Shown: positions 8,168-17,487, counted from the stretch's first letter. The stretch is 36,166 nucleotides of DNA from Minwuia sp. (GCA_029213165.1 JARGNO010000010.1:55619-91784), one strand, 5' to 3'. Translations and numbers: made by a program. The notes: generated by a model not told the origin, from the sequence alone.

Positions 8168-8788
8168 ATGGATGCCGATGGGTTCAGGGCGCGGAGCGGT
8201 GTTTCACGTGAAACACTCACCCGCTTGCAGGATCTCGAGTCCCTGTTGAATCGCTGGAATCCCCGCATCAATCTGGTATCCCGCTCGACACTGGAGCATT
8301 TCTGGTCCCGCCACGTGCTGGATTCCTGGCAGCTTGTGCCGCTGGTTTCGGATACCGCCAGGACATGGATCGACCTCGGCAGTGGCGGCGGCTTTCCGGG
8401 CCTCGTCGTTGCCGCAACCCATCCCGCCCATGTCACCCTGATTGAATCGGATGCGCGAAAATGCGTCTTCCTGCGGGAGGCGGCGCGGACCATGGGGCTG
8501 GGTATCACCGTGATCACCCGGCGGATCGAGACCGTGACCGATCTGAAGGCGGATGTGGTCAGCGCCCGTGCCCTGGCGCCCCTGTCCCAGCTTCTCGACT
8601 GGGCCGAACCCTTCATGCATTCGGACAGCATTGGTGCGTTTCTGAAGGGTCAAGATATAGAGAGTGAGTTGACCACGGCCACGAAATGTTGGAAATTCGC
8701 CTGGGAGCGTCATCAGAGCCTCAGTGACGGGGCTGGCTCCGTACTCCTGGTTCGGGGGCTTGAACACCATGGAAATGCCGAGACGTAA
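8168..8788 (+). CDS. rsmG: 16S rRNA (guanine(527)-N7)-methyltransferase RsmG (GidB)
   Basis: A 206-residue SAM-dependent methyltransferase that makes m7G527 in 16S rRNA. The SAM-binding motif DLGSGGGFPG is at 69-78, preceded by the family stretch NRWNPRINLVSRSTLEHFWSRHVLDS written across 28-53. Start chosen at ATG 8168, just past the mnmG stop, giving normal length; upstream in-frame starts lie inside mnmG. The N-terminal residues GVSRETL are encoded by a parS site, so this stretch is constrained by two functions. The 3' end overlaps parA by 20 bases. Confidence 0.93.
   Translation: MDADGFRARSGVSRETLTRLQDLESLLNRWNPRINLVSRSTLEHFWSRHVLDSWQLVPLVSDTARTWIDLGSGGGFPGLVVAATHPAHVTLIESDARKCVFLREAARTMGLGITVITRRIETVTDLKADVVSARALAPLSQLLDWAEPFMHSDSIGAFLKGQDIESELTTATKCWKFAWERHQSLSDGAGSVLLVRGLEHHGNAET
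8200..8215 (+). promoter_or_regulatory. parS: parS centromere site 2, inside rsmG
   Basis: A second exact copy of TGTTTCACGTGAAACA, embedded in the rsmG coding region at codons 11-16. It is 2,023 bases from site 1 and about 0.6 kb before parA. Confidence 0.95.
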
Positions 8789-9572
8789 CAGATTGGCCCG
8801 CAAGCTTGCCGTCGTGAACCAGAAGGGCGGGGTTGGCAAGACGACCACCGCGATCAACCTCGGGACCGCCCTGGCTGCCGTGGGCCGCAAGGTGCTGCTG
8901 GTGGATCTGGATGCGCAGGGCAATGCCTCCACCGGGTTGGGTATCGACCGGGCGAAACGTGACCGCACATCCTACCATCTGCTGGTCCGCGCCTCAGCGG
9001 TAGGGGCGACGATCGTGCCGTCAGCCATACCCAATCTGGACATCATTCCGGCATCGGTAGAACTGTCCGGTGCGGAACTGGAACTGGTAGAACTGAACCC
9101 GCCGCAGCGTCAGCTCGATGAGGCGCTTCGCCCGGTGATGCCGGATTATGACTTCATCCTGATCGACTGTCCGCCCTCCCTCAATCTGGTCACGGTCAAT
9201 GCAATGGTCGCGGCGGATGCGGTGCTGGTTCCCTTGCAGTGCGAGTTCTTCGCGCTGGAAGGGCTGTCGCAATTGCTGTCCACCATCGACCGCGTGCGGC
9301 GCACCCTGAACCCGAAGCTGGAAGTGCAGGGGATCGTGCTGACCATGTTCGACCGCCGCAACCGGCTGTCGGAACAGGTCGCCGATGATGTCCGCGCGCA
9401 CCTGGGCGCGAAGGTCTATGACACGATCATCCCGCGCAATGTCCGGGTATCGGAGGCCCCCTCGCATGGACGTCCCGCGCTGTTGTATGATCACCGTTGT
9501 GCCGGCAGCCAGGCCTATATCCAGCTTGCCGGTGAGATGCTGCGACGGGAACGGCAGCGGACGGCGGCCTGA
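8769..9572 (+). CDS. parA: Chromosome partitioning ATPase ParA (Soj)
   Basis: A 267-residue deviant-Walker ATPase that positions or segregates ParB-parS complexes over the nucleoid. The Walker A motif KGGVGKTTT is at about 19-27 with the signature lysine, followed by DLDAQGNASTG (Walker A' region) and IDCPPSLNLVTVNA (Walker B). ATG 8769 is chosen; it begins inside the last codons of rsmG after GGGGG, so translation may be coupled. The in-frame start at 8724 would add 15 residues fully inside rsmG. It lacks the long N-terminal extension of plasmid ParA proteins, which fits a chromosomal copy. Confidence 0.95.
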   Translation: MEMPRRNRLARKLAVVNQKGGVGKTTTAINLGTALAAVGRKVLLVDLDAQGNASTGLGIDRAKRDRTSYHLLVRASAVGATIVPSAIPNLDIIPASVELSGAELELVELNPPQRQLDEALRPVMPDYDFILIDCPPSLNLVTVNAMVAADAVLVPLQCEFFALEGLSQLLSTIDRVRRTLNPKLEVQGIVLTMFDRRNRLSEQVADDVRAHLGAKVYDTIIPRNVRVSEAPSHGRPALLYDHRCAGSQAYIQLAGEMLRRERQRTAA

Positions 9573-9708
9573 ATTCCCGTCCGTCCGCACAGCCGGGGCA
9601 GGGTCATGACCACGCCGGTTTCCGTCATGTTTCAGAGAGTTGTCCGACCGAGTGCGGGCAGGGCCGGTCTGCACGACCGATGATGCGGTTCAGGGAGCCA
9701 GCAGAGAA

Positions 9709-10644
9709 ATGACCTTCAATGATGATTCCGGTGACCAGAACCGCCCCAGGCCCGAGGCAGGCGCCAGTGCGCGCAATCCCTCCTCACGCGGTCTCGGCCG
9801 CGGCCTTTCCGCCCTGCTGGGGGAAGAGGTCGGCGGGAACGACAGGGCGCAGGATCGTGCCCGTGGCCTGAAACAGGTTCCGGTTGCCTACCTGCGTCCC
9901 GGCAGGTTCCAGCCGCGGCAGGCCTTCGACGAGGATGAACTTGCGACCCTGGTGCAGTCGATCAACCGCCAGGGGATCCTGCAGCCGCTGATCGTCCGTC
10001 GCCTGCCGGGGGAAGCGGAAGAGAACTACGAGATCGTTGCGGGGGAGCGCCGCTGGCGTGCGGCGCAGCTTGCCCGACTGCACGAGGTTCCGGTCATCAT
10101 TCGGGAACTGAGTGATACCGAGACCCTGCAGATAGCCCTGATCGAGAACATCCAGCGGCAGGACCTGAACCCGATGGAAGAGGCGGAGGGCTATCAGCGC
10201 CTGATGCAGGAGTTCAGTCATTCCCCCGTCGAGATCGCCGAGGCGGTTGGCAAGAGCCGCAGTCATGTTGCCAATGCGGTCCGCCTGCTGTCCCTACCTG
10301 ACGATGTGAAGTCCTACGTCCGGTCAGGCGAATTGTCGGCGGGTGCGGCACGCGCGGTGATCACCGCCGATGATCCCGCATCGCTGGCGCGGGAGGTGGT
10401 GGAGCGCGGTCTCAACGTCCGTGATGTCGAGGCGATCCGCCGCCAGGTGAAGCAGGAAACCGAGGTCCGGCCAAAGGCGGAATCCCGGAAAGACGCGGAT
10501 ACTGCGGCTCTGGAGCAAAGTCTTGCTGACGCCCTGGGGCTGAAGGTGGAGATCCGCCACAAGGGTACCAGGGGCGAGGTTCGGATCACCTATCGCACCC
10601 TGGAACAGCTCGACGAGATCTGCCAGCGGCTTACGCGCACCTGA
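9709..10644 (+). CDS. parB: Chromosome partitioning protein ParB (Spo0J), parS-binding CTPase
   Basis: A 311-residue protein that loads on parS and slides as a CTP-dependent clamp. Residues 27-37 (RGLGRGLSALL) are the N-terminal ParA-contacting motif. The CTP-binding ParB/Srx domain covers about 55-155 with GERRWRAAQ (112-120) and ENIQRQDLNPMEEA (146-159). The helix-turn-helix that reads parS is at about 174-193 (VEIAEAVGKSRSHVANAV), followed by a C-terminal dimerisation domain. Start ATG 9709 is preferred because GGGAG stands upstream and the conserved N-terminus follows; an in-frame start at 9640 has no such support. It follows parA by 136 bases and converges with holA. Confidence 0.95.
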   Translation: MTFNDDSGDQNRPRPEAGASARNPSSRGLGRGLSALLGEEVGGNDRAQDRARGLKQVPVAYLRPGRFQPRQAFDEDELATLVQSINRQGILQPLIVRRLPGEAEENYEIVAGERRWRAAQLARLHEVPVIIRELSDTETLQIALIENIQRQDLNPMEEAEGYQRLMQEFSHSPVEIAEAVGKSRSHVANAVRLLSLPDDVKSYVRSGELSAGAARAVITADDPASLAREVVERGLNVRDVEAIRRQVKQETEVRPKAESRKDADTAALEQSLADALGLKVEIRHKGTRGEVRITYRTLEQLDEICQRLTRT

Positions 10645-10677
10645 GCAGGCGCGTCAGGAACCGGTCTGCTTCAAGAA

Positions 10678-10746
10678 GGTATGGCCAGGGTCTATCGGGA
10701 AATACGGTCTGACTTTTCAGAAGCGGCGCGAACGTCGGGCCATACC
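10678..10746. other. Inverted repeat at the parB/holA convergence
   Basis: GGTATGGCC (10678-10686) is complemented exactly by GGCCATACC (10738-10746), the latter inside the 3' end of holA. The loop is about 51 bases and there is no T-run. It might help end convergent transcription, but the long loop makes this uncertain. Confidence 0.3.
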
Positions 10747-11766
10747 CTGTGCCGCGGTTCCCAGTCGCAACAGCAGGTCGCGATAGACAAGACTCTCCGA
10801 CAACTGGCCTGACCGACCACGAATGTCAGCCTCGACGATCAGGCGTCGGGCCGTGGCCCTACGGTCGGAGGGCCAGTAGGCGGCCATCCGCTGGAAGGCA
10901 TCCTGGCGGGAACGGGGAAAGATCCGCAGGCCCTTCAGGGCCGCATCGACCGGCTTGCCGGATTGCCTCGCGGCATCCAGAACATCGAACCGATCAAGCT
11001 GTGTCAGCAGTGACGTGACGGTGATGATCGGATGGGTCTTCTCTGCCATGCTCTTGTCGAACAGCCGCAGGGCCTCGACGGTGTCGCCGCCGAGACAGGC
11101 AAAGGCGATGGTTTCAAAGCCGACAGCCGAGCTGTCTCCCAGTGCGGCCTCCACATCGGCCACAGTGATCTGCTGCTTCGGGTCGCCGACGTAGAGCGTC
11201 AGCATCCTTATGGTCTCACGGTTCATGCGCCGATCCGGCCCCAGACGGGCCAGAAGAGCCTGTCTGGCGTCGCCGAGAATGCGAAAATCCTCCTCGCGCA
11301 GGATTTCATCGACGAGACGGTCCATCGAACCGGCGTCATCAGGGTAGCAACCGACAGCTACCGCGTTGATAACCTTGGGAGAAGCGACCCGACTGCGGAG
11401 TTTCTGGTTAGGTCGCACATCGCCGAGTTCGACGGTGACCAGTGACCCGACCGGATTGTCCAGCCAGGATTCGACCGCGCGTGTCGCGGCGGCGCTGCTG
11501 GCGTTGACGACGCGGATGACGCGCTCCCCGCCGAACATGCTGACCTGGGCAGCCTCATCCGACAGCCGTGCCGGATCGTCGGCCAGGGTCTCGCCGTCCA
11601 GGCGCAGGATGTCATCTGCCCCCGCGTCATCTCCCAGATGCCTGCGTGCGACGGCCATGGCGCGTTCGGCGGCGAGACCGGTATCCGGCCCGAAGAAGAC
11701 ATAGAGGCGAATGTCGGGATGGGGACGGCCGAGCTTGCTGTCTGCGTCCCGCCCTTTCCATTCCAT
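10717..11766 (-). CDS. holA: DNA polymerase III subunit delta
   Basis: A 349-residue clamp-loader subunit that opens the beta sliding clamp. It has the HolA layout: an N-terminal Rossmann-like region with LYVFFGPDTGLAAERA near residue 21, an ERVIRVVNAS strand, then GPDRRMNRETIRML and AAVGDSS-type elements leading to the C-terminal collar helices (FPRSRQDAFQRMAAYWP). The delta subunit lacks a functional P-loop, and none is seen. The start at ATG 11766 follows the lptE stop by 4 bases with AGGG/ACAGG upstream. The first 16 residues differ from the usual N-terminus, so the start is slightly uncertain. Last gene of the leuS-lptE-holA unit. Confidence 0.9.
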   Translation of the reverse strand: MEWKGRDADSKLGRPHPDIRLYVFFGPDTGLAAERAMAVARRHLGDDAGADDILRLDGETLADDPARLSDEAAQVSMFGGERVIRVVNASSAAATRAVESWLDNPVGSLVTVELGDVRPNQKLRSRVASPKVINAVAVGCYPDDAGSMDRLVDEILREEDFRILGDARQALLARLGPDRRMNRETIRMLTLYVGDPKQQITVADVEAALGDSSAVGFETIAFACLGGDTVEALRLFDKSMAEKTHPIITVTSLLTQLDRFDVLDAARQSGKPVDAALKGLRIFPRSRQDAFQRMAAYWPSDRRATARRLIVEADIRGRSGQLSESLVYRDLLLRLGTAAQGMARRSRRF

Positions 11767-11770
11767 CGGA

Positions 11771-12340
11771 TTACCTGTCCCTGAGCGCCAGCAGCAGTCG
11801 CGTGCGGATGGCCTCTCCCGCCTGTTTTCCGGCTAGGCGTTCGGCGTCGCGCTGGCCCATCAGCGAGGCGAAGGTGTCGGCCACGACGTTGTAGGCGACG
11901 GTGCGCCGGACCTGGCCCTGGTCGTAGGTGGTCAGTCCGGCGGCGTCCTGCAGTTGCCAGGCTACATCGACGATGACGTTGATCCGTGCCGCCGATTCAT
12001 CAACCTGGATGGCGACACGCTCCGTGCTCGTCTTCAGCTGGGACCGCAGCCGGTAACGCGGCGCGATGCCTGTCTGCCGGTCGCCGATGCCGTCCAGGAT
12101 CGCCAGTCGCATGGCCTGACCGATCCGCCCCGGCGGCTGATCCACACTGACCGCGCGGAGGCTGCTGGCGAGAGAGCCGCCCTCTGGCGCATAGACCGGT
12201 TCGAAACCGCAGGCGGCAAGAGCAAGCGTGAGGCCGAGGGCAAGCACGCCAAGACGCAGCACGCCGCACATCCTTCGGGTGGAGGTTCTCACCTGTCCGG
12301 CTGACACGGCTGTCCCGAATGTGCTTCCGCTATCTGGCAT
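11771..12340 (-). CDS. lptE: LPS-assembly lipoprotein LptE
   Basis: A 189-residue outer-membrane lipoprotein that plugs LptD and delivers lipopolysaccharide to the cell surface. A hydrophobic signal segment leads to the lipobox LALAAC with the lipidated Cys at residue 44, followed by GFEPVYAPEGG, the typical start of mature alphaproteobacterial LptE. The rest is the beta/alpha sandwich with the conserved C-terminal helices. The ATG at 12340 shares its A with the leuS stop (TGATG), so translation is coupled. An internal Met at residue 24 (MCGVLRLGVL) would also give a good lipoprotein signal and may be the true start. Confidence 0.88.
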   Translation of the reverse strand: MPDSGSTFGTAVSAGQVRTSTRRMCGVLRLGVLALGLTLALAACGFEPVYAPEGGSLASSLRAVSVDQPPGRIGQAMRLAILDGIGDRQTGIAPRYRLRSQLKTSTERVAIQVDESAARINVIVDVAWQLQDAAGLTTYDQGQVRRTVAYNVVADTFASLMGQRDAERLAGKQAGEAIRTRLLLALRDR

Positions 12341-14955
12341 CAGACCACAATATTGACGATCCGGTTGGGCACAACGATGACCTTGCGGACAGGTTTGCCG
12401 TCAATGGCGCGCACCACGTTCGGGGCCTCCAGTGCGGCGGCGCGCACGGCTTCCTCGTCACTGTCCCTGGCGATCTCGATCACCGCGCGCTTCTTGCCGA
12501 GCACCTGGACGGCGATGCTGACCACATCCTCCGTCACCAGTGCAGGATCGGCCTCCGGCCACGGCGTGTCGACCAGCAGACCGGAACCGCCCAGCATCTC
12601 CCAGGCTTCCTCCGCCATGTGCGGCGTCAGTGGCGCCATCAGGCGCACCAGGGCCTCGACGGCAAACCGCCGGACGGACCGGTCGGTTGCGGAATCGCCG
12701 CGCAGCTTCTCGATGGCATTGGTCAACTGATGCAGCCGCGCCACGGCCTTGTTGAAGTGGAACCGTTCCAGGTCATCGGTGAAACCGGCAATCGTGCGAT
12801 GTGCGGTACGCAGCAGTTCGTCCGCCGCAGACCCGGCATCGGGCGCGGGCGCGCCATCCACACTGCCGGTCTGAACCGTCTGTCGCACGGCGCGCCAGGC
12901 CCGCTGCAGGAAGCGCCAGGCTCCATTGACGCCTTCATCGGACCATTCCAGATCGCGCTCCGGCGGGCTGTCGGAAAGCATGAACCAGCGCGCGGTATCC
13001 GCGCCGTACTTGCCGATGATCGCACCGGGATCGACGGTGTTGTTCTTCGACTTGCTCATCTTTTCCAGCGGTCCCTCGACCACCGGCGCACCGGTCCCGG
13101 TCTGGCTGAGGCTGCCGTCCTCGGCCTTCTCGACTTCCTGGGGGTAGACCCAGATGTCGCCGCCATTCGCATCCCGCCCGGCGTGATAGGTGCGGTGGGT
13201 GACCATGCCCTGGGTGAACAGCCCGTCGAAGGGCTCGTCCAGCGCGCCATAGCCGCTCTGTTTCATCGCCCGCATGAAGAAGCGGGAATAGAGCAGGTGC
13301 AGGATCGCATGTTCGATACCGCCGATGTACTGGTCGACGGGCAGCCAGTAATCGAACTCCTCCGGCCGTACCGGCGCGTCCGTGGCATCGGCGCTGGCGA
13401 AGCGCGCGAAGTACCACGACGAATCGACAAAGGTATCCATCGTGTCGGTTTCGCGCTGCGCATCGGCGCCACACTTCGGGCAAGCCACGTCACGCCAGGT
13501 GGGGTGATGGTCCAGCGCGTTGCCGGGCTTCTCGAAGGTCACATCCATCGGCAGGGCGACGGGCAGGTCGGACGCCGGTACCGGGACCACGCCGCAGGTA
13601 CCGCAATGTATGACCGGAATCGGGCAGCCCCAGTAGCGCTGGCGGCTGAGGCCCCAGTCGCGCAGGCGGAAGTTGACGGTGCGCTCACCTGTCTTCGCGC
13701 CCTCGATCCGGTCGATGATCTCGGCCTTCGCATCCGGCACGGTCATACCGTCCAGGAAGCGGGAATTGATCAGCAGACCATCGCCGGTATACGCGGTGTT
13801 GCCGACCGTAAACGTCGCCGCGTCGCTGTCAGACGGACAGACGACAGGGGTCACATCCAGGCCGTACTTGCGGGCGAAGTCCAGGTCGCGCTGATCATGT
13901 GCCGGGCAACCGAAGATGGCACCGGTGCCGTATTCCATCAGCACGAAGTTGGCGATGTAAACGGGCAGGGTGATGCTGTCATCCAGGGGATGACGCACCC
14001 GCAGACCGGTGTCGAAACCCTTCTTTTCCGCGCGTTCCAGCGCTTCCTCCGAGGTGCCCATCTGGCGGCACTCCTCCACGAAGGCCTGCGCCCCGGGATT
14101 GTCGGCGGCGATCTGCTGGGCCAATGGATGCTCGGCGGAGATGGCCATGAAACTGGCGCCGAACAGGGTGTCGGGCCGGGTGGTGTAGATGGTCAGACCG
14201 TCTTCGTGCCCTGCCACCGTGCGGTCGAAGGCGAAGGTCATGCGCAGACCCTCCGAGCGGCCGATCCACTGGGTCTGCATGGCCCGTACCCGGTCGGGCC
14301 AGCGGTCCATGGTGCCGAGCGATGACAGCAATTCGTCGGAGAAGGCCGTGATGCGGAAGAACCACTGGGTCAGCTTGCGCTTCTCCACCACCGCACCGGA
14401 GCGCCAGCCCCGCCCGTCGATGACCTGTTCGTTGGCCAGCACGGTGTGGTCCACCGGATCCCAGTTGACCCAACTCTCCCGCCGGTAGACCAGGTCCTGC
14501 TCCAGCATGTCGAGGAACAGGCGTTGCTGGTGCTGGTAGTAGCTGACATCGCAGGTCGCGAACTCCCGCGTCCAGTCGAGGCTGAGGCCCATCGACTTCA
14601 GCTCTGCCCGCATGTTGTCGATATTGGCCCAGGTCCATTCTGCCGGATGGACCTTCTTGTCGCGCGCGGCGTTCTCCGCCGGCAGTCCGAAGGCGTCCCA
14701 GCCCATCGGATGCAGCACGTTGAAGCCCCGGGCACGCTTGTAGCGCGCGACCACGTCCCCCAGCGTGTAGTTGCGCACGTGTCCCATGTGGATGCGCCCC
14801 GATGGATAGGGGAACATCTCCAGCACGTAGTATTTTTCCCGCCCCGGCTCGGCCTCCGCCCGGAAGCTCTGGCGTTCATCCCAGACCGCCTGCCATTTCG
14901 GCTCGGTCTCGGCGGGGTTGTAGCGTTCGTTCATGTCGGTCATGGCGGCTGTCAT
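12340..14955 (-). CDS. leuS: Leucyl-tRNA synthetase
   Basis: An 871-residue class I aminoacyl-tRNA synthetase that charges tRNA-Leu. The HIGH motif appears as HMGH (56-59) and KMSKS at 632-636. A zinc-ribbon-like pair, CGTC and CPKC, lies between, along with the CP1 editing domain and the C-terminal anticodon-binding domain. Length is normal. ATG 14955 is the first start; Met5 or Met8 (MNERYNPAE) could equally serve. A 668-codon plus-strand frame opposite it is a high-GC shadow. Overlaps lptE by one base and follows the DUF3576 lipoprotein gene by 132 bases. Confidence 0.96.
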   Translation of the reverse strand: MTAAMTDMNERYNPAETEPKWQAVWDERQSFRAEAEPGREKYYVLEMFPYPSGRIHMGHVRNYTLGDVVARYKRARGFNVLHPMGWDAFGLPAENAARDKKVHPAEWTWANIDNMRAELKSMGLSLDWTREFATCDVSYYQHQQRLFLDMLEQDLVYRRESWVNWDPVDHTVLANEQVIDGRGWRSGAVVEKRKLTQWFFRITAFSDELLSSLGTMDRWPDRVRAMQTQWIGRSEGLRMTFAFDRTVAGHEDGLTIYTTRPDTLFGASFMAISAEHPLAQQIAADNPGAQAFVEECRQMGTSEEALERAEKKGFDTGLRVRHPLDDSITLPVYIANFVLMEYGTGAIFGCPAHDQRDLDFARKYGLDVTPVVCPSDSDAATFTVGNTAYTGDGLLINSRFLDGMTVPDAKAEIIDRIEGAKTGERTVNFRLRDWGLSRQRYWGCPIPVIHCGTCGVVPVPASDLPVALPMDVTFEKPGNALDHHPTWRDVACPKCGADAQRETDTMDTFVDSSWYFARFASADATDAPVRPEEFDYWLPVDQYIGGIEHAILHLLYSRFFMRAMKQSGYGALDEPFDGLFTQGMVTHRTYHAGRDANGGDIWVYPQEVEKAEDGSLSQTGTGAPVVEGPLEKMSKSKNNTVDPGAIIGKYGADTARWFMLSDSPPERDLEWSDEGVNGAWRFLQRAWRAVRQTVQTGSVDGAPAPDAGSAADELLRTAHRTIAGFTDDLERFHFNKAVARLHQLTNAIEKLRGDSATDRSVRRFAVEALVRLMAPLTPHMAEEAWEMLGGSGLLVDTPWPEADPALVTEDVVSIAVQVLGKKRAVIEIARDSDEEAVRAAALEAPNVVRAIDGKPVRKVIVVPNRIVNIVV

Positions 14956-15087
14956 CTGTCGGCGATAGGGAACGGGATCATGGCGGGGACCCGGACAGCC
15001 GATCCGGTCATGGCTGCTCGGCTTGGCGGTCAGTCCTTGGGCAGGGGGCGCGTCACGGAATCCGGTTGGACCGTGACCCGTCCCCGG

Positions 15088-15570
15088 TCATAGCAGGCCG
15101 GATTCCTGCCGCAGCTGCAGGGCGCGGAACAGGATTGTCTCCTCCAGGTTCGTGCGCACCTTGTCGGTGGCGGGCAGATCGATCCACTGACCGGTCCCGC
15201 GCAGCTCCTGACGGATCAGGCCGAGTGAAAAGGCATCAGGCGACAGGGACCGTGAGGTAAATGTCACATTCACACGGAAACGCTCGGTCGGTGCGGCGGC
15301 GGGAACATACCATTCCGTCCGGATCCGGCCTTCACTCTCCGACGCCTCGGTGATCGGCAGGAAACCGAGTGTCTCCAGCGAGGCCGTCCACAGGAAAGGG
15401 TTGACCACAGACCTTGCGGATACGGCCTGCTGCTGCTCACGTGCCGCAACCCGCTGACTCTCAACGAATTCCGCATCGCTGTCGCTGAACGGATTGAGCG
15501 ACGCGCACGCGCCGAGGGCCAGCGTGGCAAGAATCAGGAGCATCCTGGCCCCGCCGTGACGTGCTTTCAT
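15088..15570 (-). CDS. DUF3576 family lipoprotein
   Basis: A 160-residue predicted lipoprotein. A short hydrophobic signal (MLLILATLALGACASL) ends in the lipobox LGAC with Cys22. The mature part contains NPFLWTASLETLGFLPI and the terminal TNLEETILFRALQLRQESGLL region, which I associate with DUF3576, commonly next to leuS in alphaproteobacteria. No enzymatic motif. ATG 15570 or Met10 at 15543 are both possible starts; the second gives a more typical signal peptide. Likely anchored in the outer membrane; its co-location with lptE hints at an envelope role, but this is inference. Confidence 0.82.
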   Translation of the reverse strand: MKARHGGARMLLILATLALGACASLNPFSDSDAEFVESQRVAAREQQQAVSARSVVNPFLWTASLETLGFLPITEASESEGRIRTEWYVPAAAPTERFRVNVTFTSRSLSPDAFSLGLIRQELRGTGQWIDLPATDKVRTNLEETILFRALQLRQESGLL

Positions 15571-15739
15571 GTCTGCAATTCCGATGTTCTGACCATGCTC
15601 ATTCCGGTTCTATCCGACGTTCCGCGGGACCACAACAGGCGCTGACGTCACGCGCGGCGGGATTGATTCACCTGCGGGGAGTGTGTAGTCCCCTTCTGAA
15701 GTAACCGCGTCTTCATTGATTGCTGAAAACCTGCGTCCC

Positions 15740-16570
15740 ATGCCCACTGCAATTGCATCCACTGGCCCTGACCGCGAATGGTTCCGCCGCATGTGCGGAA
15801 CCGTGGCGATGCTGCTCACACTTGGTGGCGGCAGTGCCCTTGCCGGGTCTGACCTGAAGGCTGGTGGAACACTGCAGCTTGTGGCCCCGTTGGAGCAGTC
15901 GGTCCCCTCCATTGGTCGTATTCACGGTGCGGACGCTCCGGCCCTGATCGATCTTCTGACACTGACACCGCGGGATGGCGGGCAGATCGGCGGCGGCCTC
16001 AATCTGTCGGTTGAACCCACCGGCACCCAGGACAGCGTGCCCCGGGTTGGCGTCGACTTCACCGATAGGGCACTTGGCGTCGATTTCACGGTATTCGGCA
16101 GCGTCGGCGACACGGCGCAGCGCTATGGCGTTTCCTCTCTCGCCCCGGCCGAGCCTGTCTCCCGCTTCGCGCTTTCAGCCGCTTCGGTGGATCCGACATC
16201 CGATCCCGAGCGTGGCAATGCCTGGCTGGTCGGTGGCCGCATCGGCTACGACGGTTTCTCCATCGGTGCCGATCTGGCGCAGGGGGACGATCTGAAGCTG
16301 GGCCGAATGCTGACGGACTATCGCCTTGGCATGAGCTATGCCGGCGCCAATTGGCAGGTCGGCCTGAAATACGTCCGCAGCCTGTCGGAGCGTGAGCAGC
16401 AGGCGCCCGACATCGCGGATGCGCTGGAGATCGGCGGTGCCTGGCAGCTCAACGGCTCCATCGGCCTGGTCGGTGGCATCCAGTTCTGGGACCAGGGGCC
16501 ATCCGCCGGTCTGGACAGCGAGGCCAACCGCGACGCCTTGATCTTCCTGGGCACCCGCATCCAGTTCTGA
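15740..16570 (+). CDS. Putative outer-membrane beta-barrel protein (porin-like)
   Basis: A 276-residue exported protein. An N-terminal signal (hydrophobic MCGTVAMLLTLGGGSALA) ends near A35/G36. The mature region has alternating strands (LNLSVEPTG, VGVDFTDRALGVDFTVFGSV, GYDGFSIGADLAQ, YRLGMSYAGANWQVGLKYV) and ends in Phe (GTRIQF), the usual outer-membrane barrel signature. It resembles Gram-negative porins in style but is short, and I cannot place it in a named family. The in-frame TTG at 15716 and the ATG at 15791, closest to the signal peptide, are alternatives to ATG 15740; none has a strong ribosome binding site. Divergent from the DUF3576 gene. Confidence 0.7.
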   Translation: MPTAIASTGPDREWFRRMCGTVAMLLTLGGGSALAGSDLKAGGTLQLVAPLEQSVPSIGRIHGADAPALIDLLTLTPRDGGQIGGGLNLSVEPTGTQDSVPRVGVDFTDRALGVDFTVFGSVGDTAQRYGVSSLAPAEPVSRFALSAASVDPTSDPERGNAWLVGGRIGYDGFSIGADLAQGDDLKLGRMLTDYRLGMSYAGANWQVGLKYVRSLSEREQQAPDIADALEIGGAWQLNGSIGLVGGIQFWDQGPSAGLDSEANRDALIFLGTRIQF

Positions 16571-16649
16571 ACCGGAAGCCGGCTGTTGGTATGCAGTCGG
16601 GCTTCGGCGAGTCATTTTGTCACAATAGGTATTGACTCTCGTCTTTGCG

Positions 16650-16677
16650 TTGACATTGACTGATTCGGCGCTAATTT
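16650..16677 (+). promoter_or_regulatory. Candidate promoter of the NYN leader
   Basis: TTGACA at 16650-16655 and TAATTT at 16672-16677, spaced 16 bases. It would start transcription near 16684, just before the hairpin leader. The -35 is perfect and the -10 weak. Confidence 0.35.
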
Positions 16678-16681
16678 GTGC

Positions 16682-16736
16682 GCCAGTAGCTCCCCACTGG
16701 ACTCGACTGGCAACGGTCCCCGGTGGGGTTTTTTTT
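16682..16736 (+). terminator. Structured leader with intrinsic terminator before the NYN gene
   Basis: CCCC-GGT-GGGG (16718-16728) followed by eight T (16729-16736) is an intrinsic terminator, possibly extended by CCCCAC (16692-16697) pairing with GTGGGG. Upstream, GCCAGT (16682-16687) can pair either with ACTGG (16696-16700) or ACTGGC (16706-16711). The T-run ends only 11 bases before the NYN start codon, so it may act as an attenuator of that gene, as the terminator of the barrel gene, or as the end of a short RNA of about 50 bases. Confidence 0.6.
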
Positions 16737-16747
16737 GAGCGATTTTT

Positions 16748-17374
16748 ATGCCGCAAATTGATTTAAAATTGAATGCGATGGCGTTCTTTGACGCTCAGAA
16801 CCTTTTTCAGCACGCAAAATCTGCATTCGGTCATCACCACCCGAATTTTGATCCGGTGAAATTGCATCAGGCCGTATGTAGAGAAATGGGATGGCGACCA
16901 ACCCTGACGAGATTCTATACAGGCATCCCTGATCCAAAGTTCAGCGAAATGTGGGCGGGATACTGGACCAGTCGCCTGCTCACACTGAAGCGACAAGGTG
17001 TCCATGTTACGACGCGATCATTGCGATATCGCGCCAAGAGCATGCCAGCGGTCGACGGTGGAACCGAAACCTTCCATGTGCCGCAGGAGAAAGGGATCGA
17101 TGTACGCATTGCGCTGGACCTTGTGAAATGTGCGCGGAAACGTGAGTTCGATGTGGCCCTGCTCTTCAGTCAGGATCAGGATCTCAATGAAGTTGTTGAC
17201 GAAGTGCGCGAGATTGCGAGGGAGCAGCAAAGGGAAATCCAAATCTGTTGCCCCTTTCCATATGGACCAGGGGCTTCTTACGGGAGAGGCATAGATCGTA
17301 CTGAATGGTTCCGAATGGACGAAGAATTCTATAACGCCTGCATTGATCCACGAGACTATCGGCCACGACGATAG
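16748..17374 (+). CDS. NYN-domain (PIN-like) putative ribonuclease
   Basis: A 208-residue protein with a NYN/PIN-like fold. The first strand is MAFFDAQNLF with Asp15. Later acidic residues expected in the metal site are Asp118 and Asp124 (GIDVRIALDLV) and SQDQD (141-145), where the family usually has a D.D or SGDSDF-type motif. NYN proteins are generally metal-dependent RNA nucleases; activity here is inferred. ATG 16748 has GAGCG upstream; Met11 at 16778 would start right at the domain but lacks a ribosome binding site. Base composition is more AT-rich than the flanking genes. No toxin-antitoxin partner is adjacent, so it appears to be a solitary accessory gene. Confidence 0.78.
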   Translation: MPQIDLKLNAMAFFDAQNLFQHAKSAFGHHHPNFDPVKLHQAVCREMGWRPTLTRFYTGIPDPKFSEMWAGYWTSRLLTLKRQGVHVTTRSLRYRAKSMPAVDGGTETFHVPQEKGIDVRIALDLVKCARKREFDVALLFSQDQDLNEVVDEVREIAREQQREIQICCPFPYGPGASYGRGIDRTEWFRMDEEFYNACIDPRDYRPRR

Positions 17375-17487
17375 CTCGGGATTCCTGATTTCCCGCAGCG
17401 CCATTTTGGCTGCAGGGATGGTTGCCCTTGCCCCCAGGCGCATCCTCGCCTAGTTGATGGCCGGGAACGGGAAGATGTCTCCCCGGA

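Noticed and set aside
12319-14325. Long plus-strand frame of 668 codons opposite leuS
   Set aside because: His/Arg/Gly-rich shadow of a clear leucyl-tRNA synthetase; no family signal.
16748-17374. Toxin-antitoxin system with the NYN protein as toxin
   Set aside because: No small partner gene lies immediately upstream or downstream.
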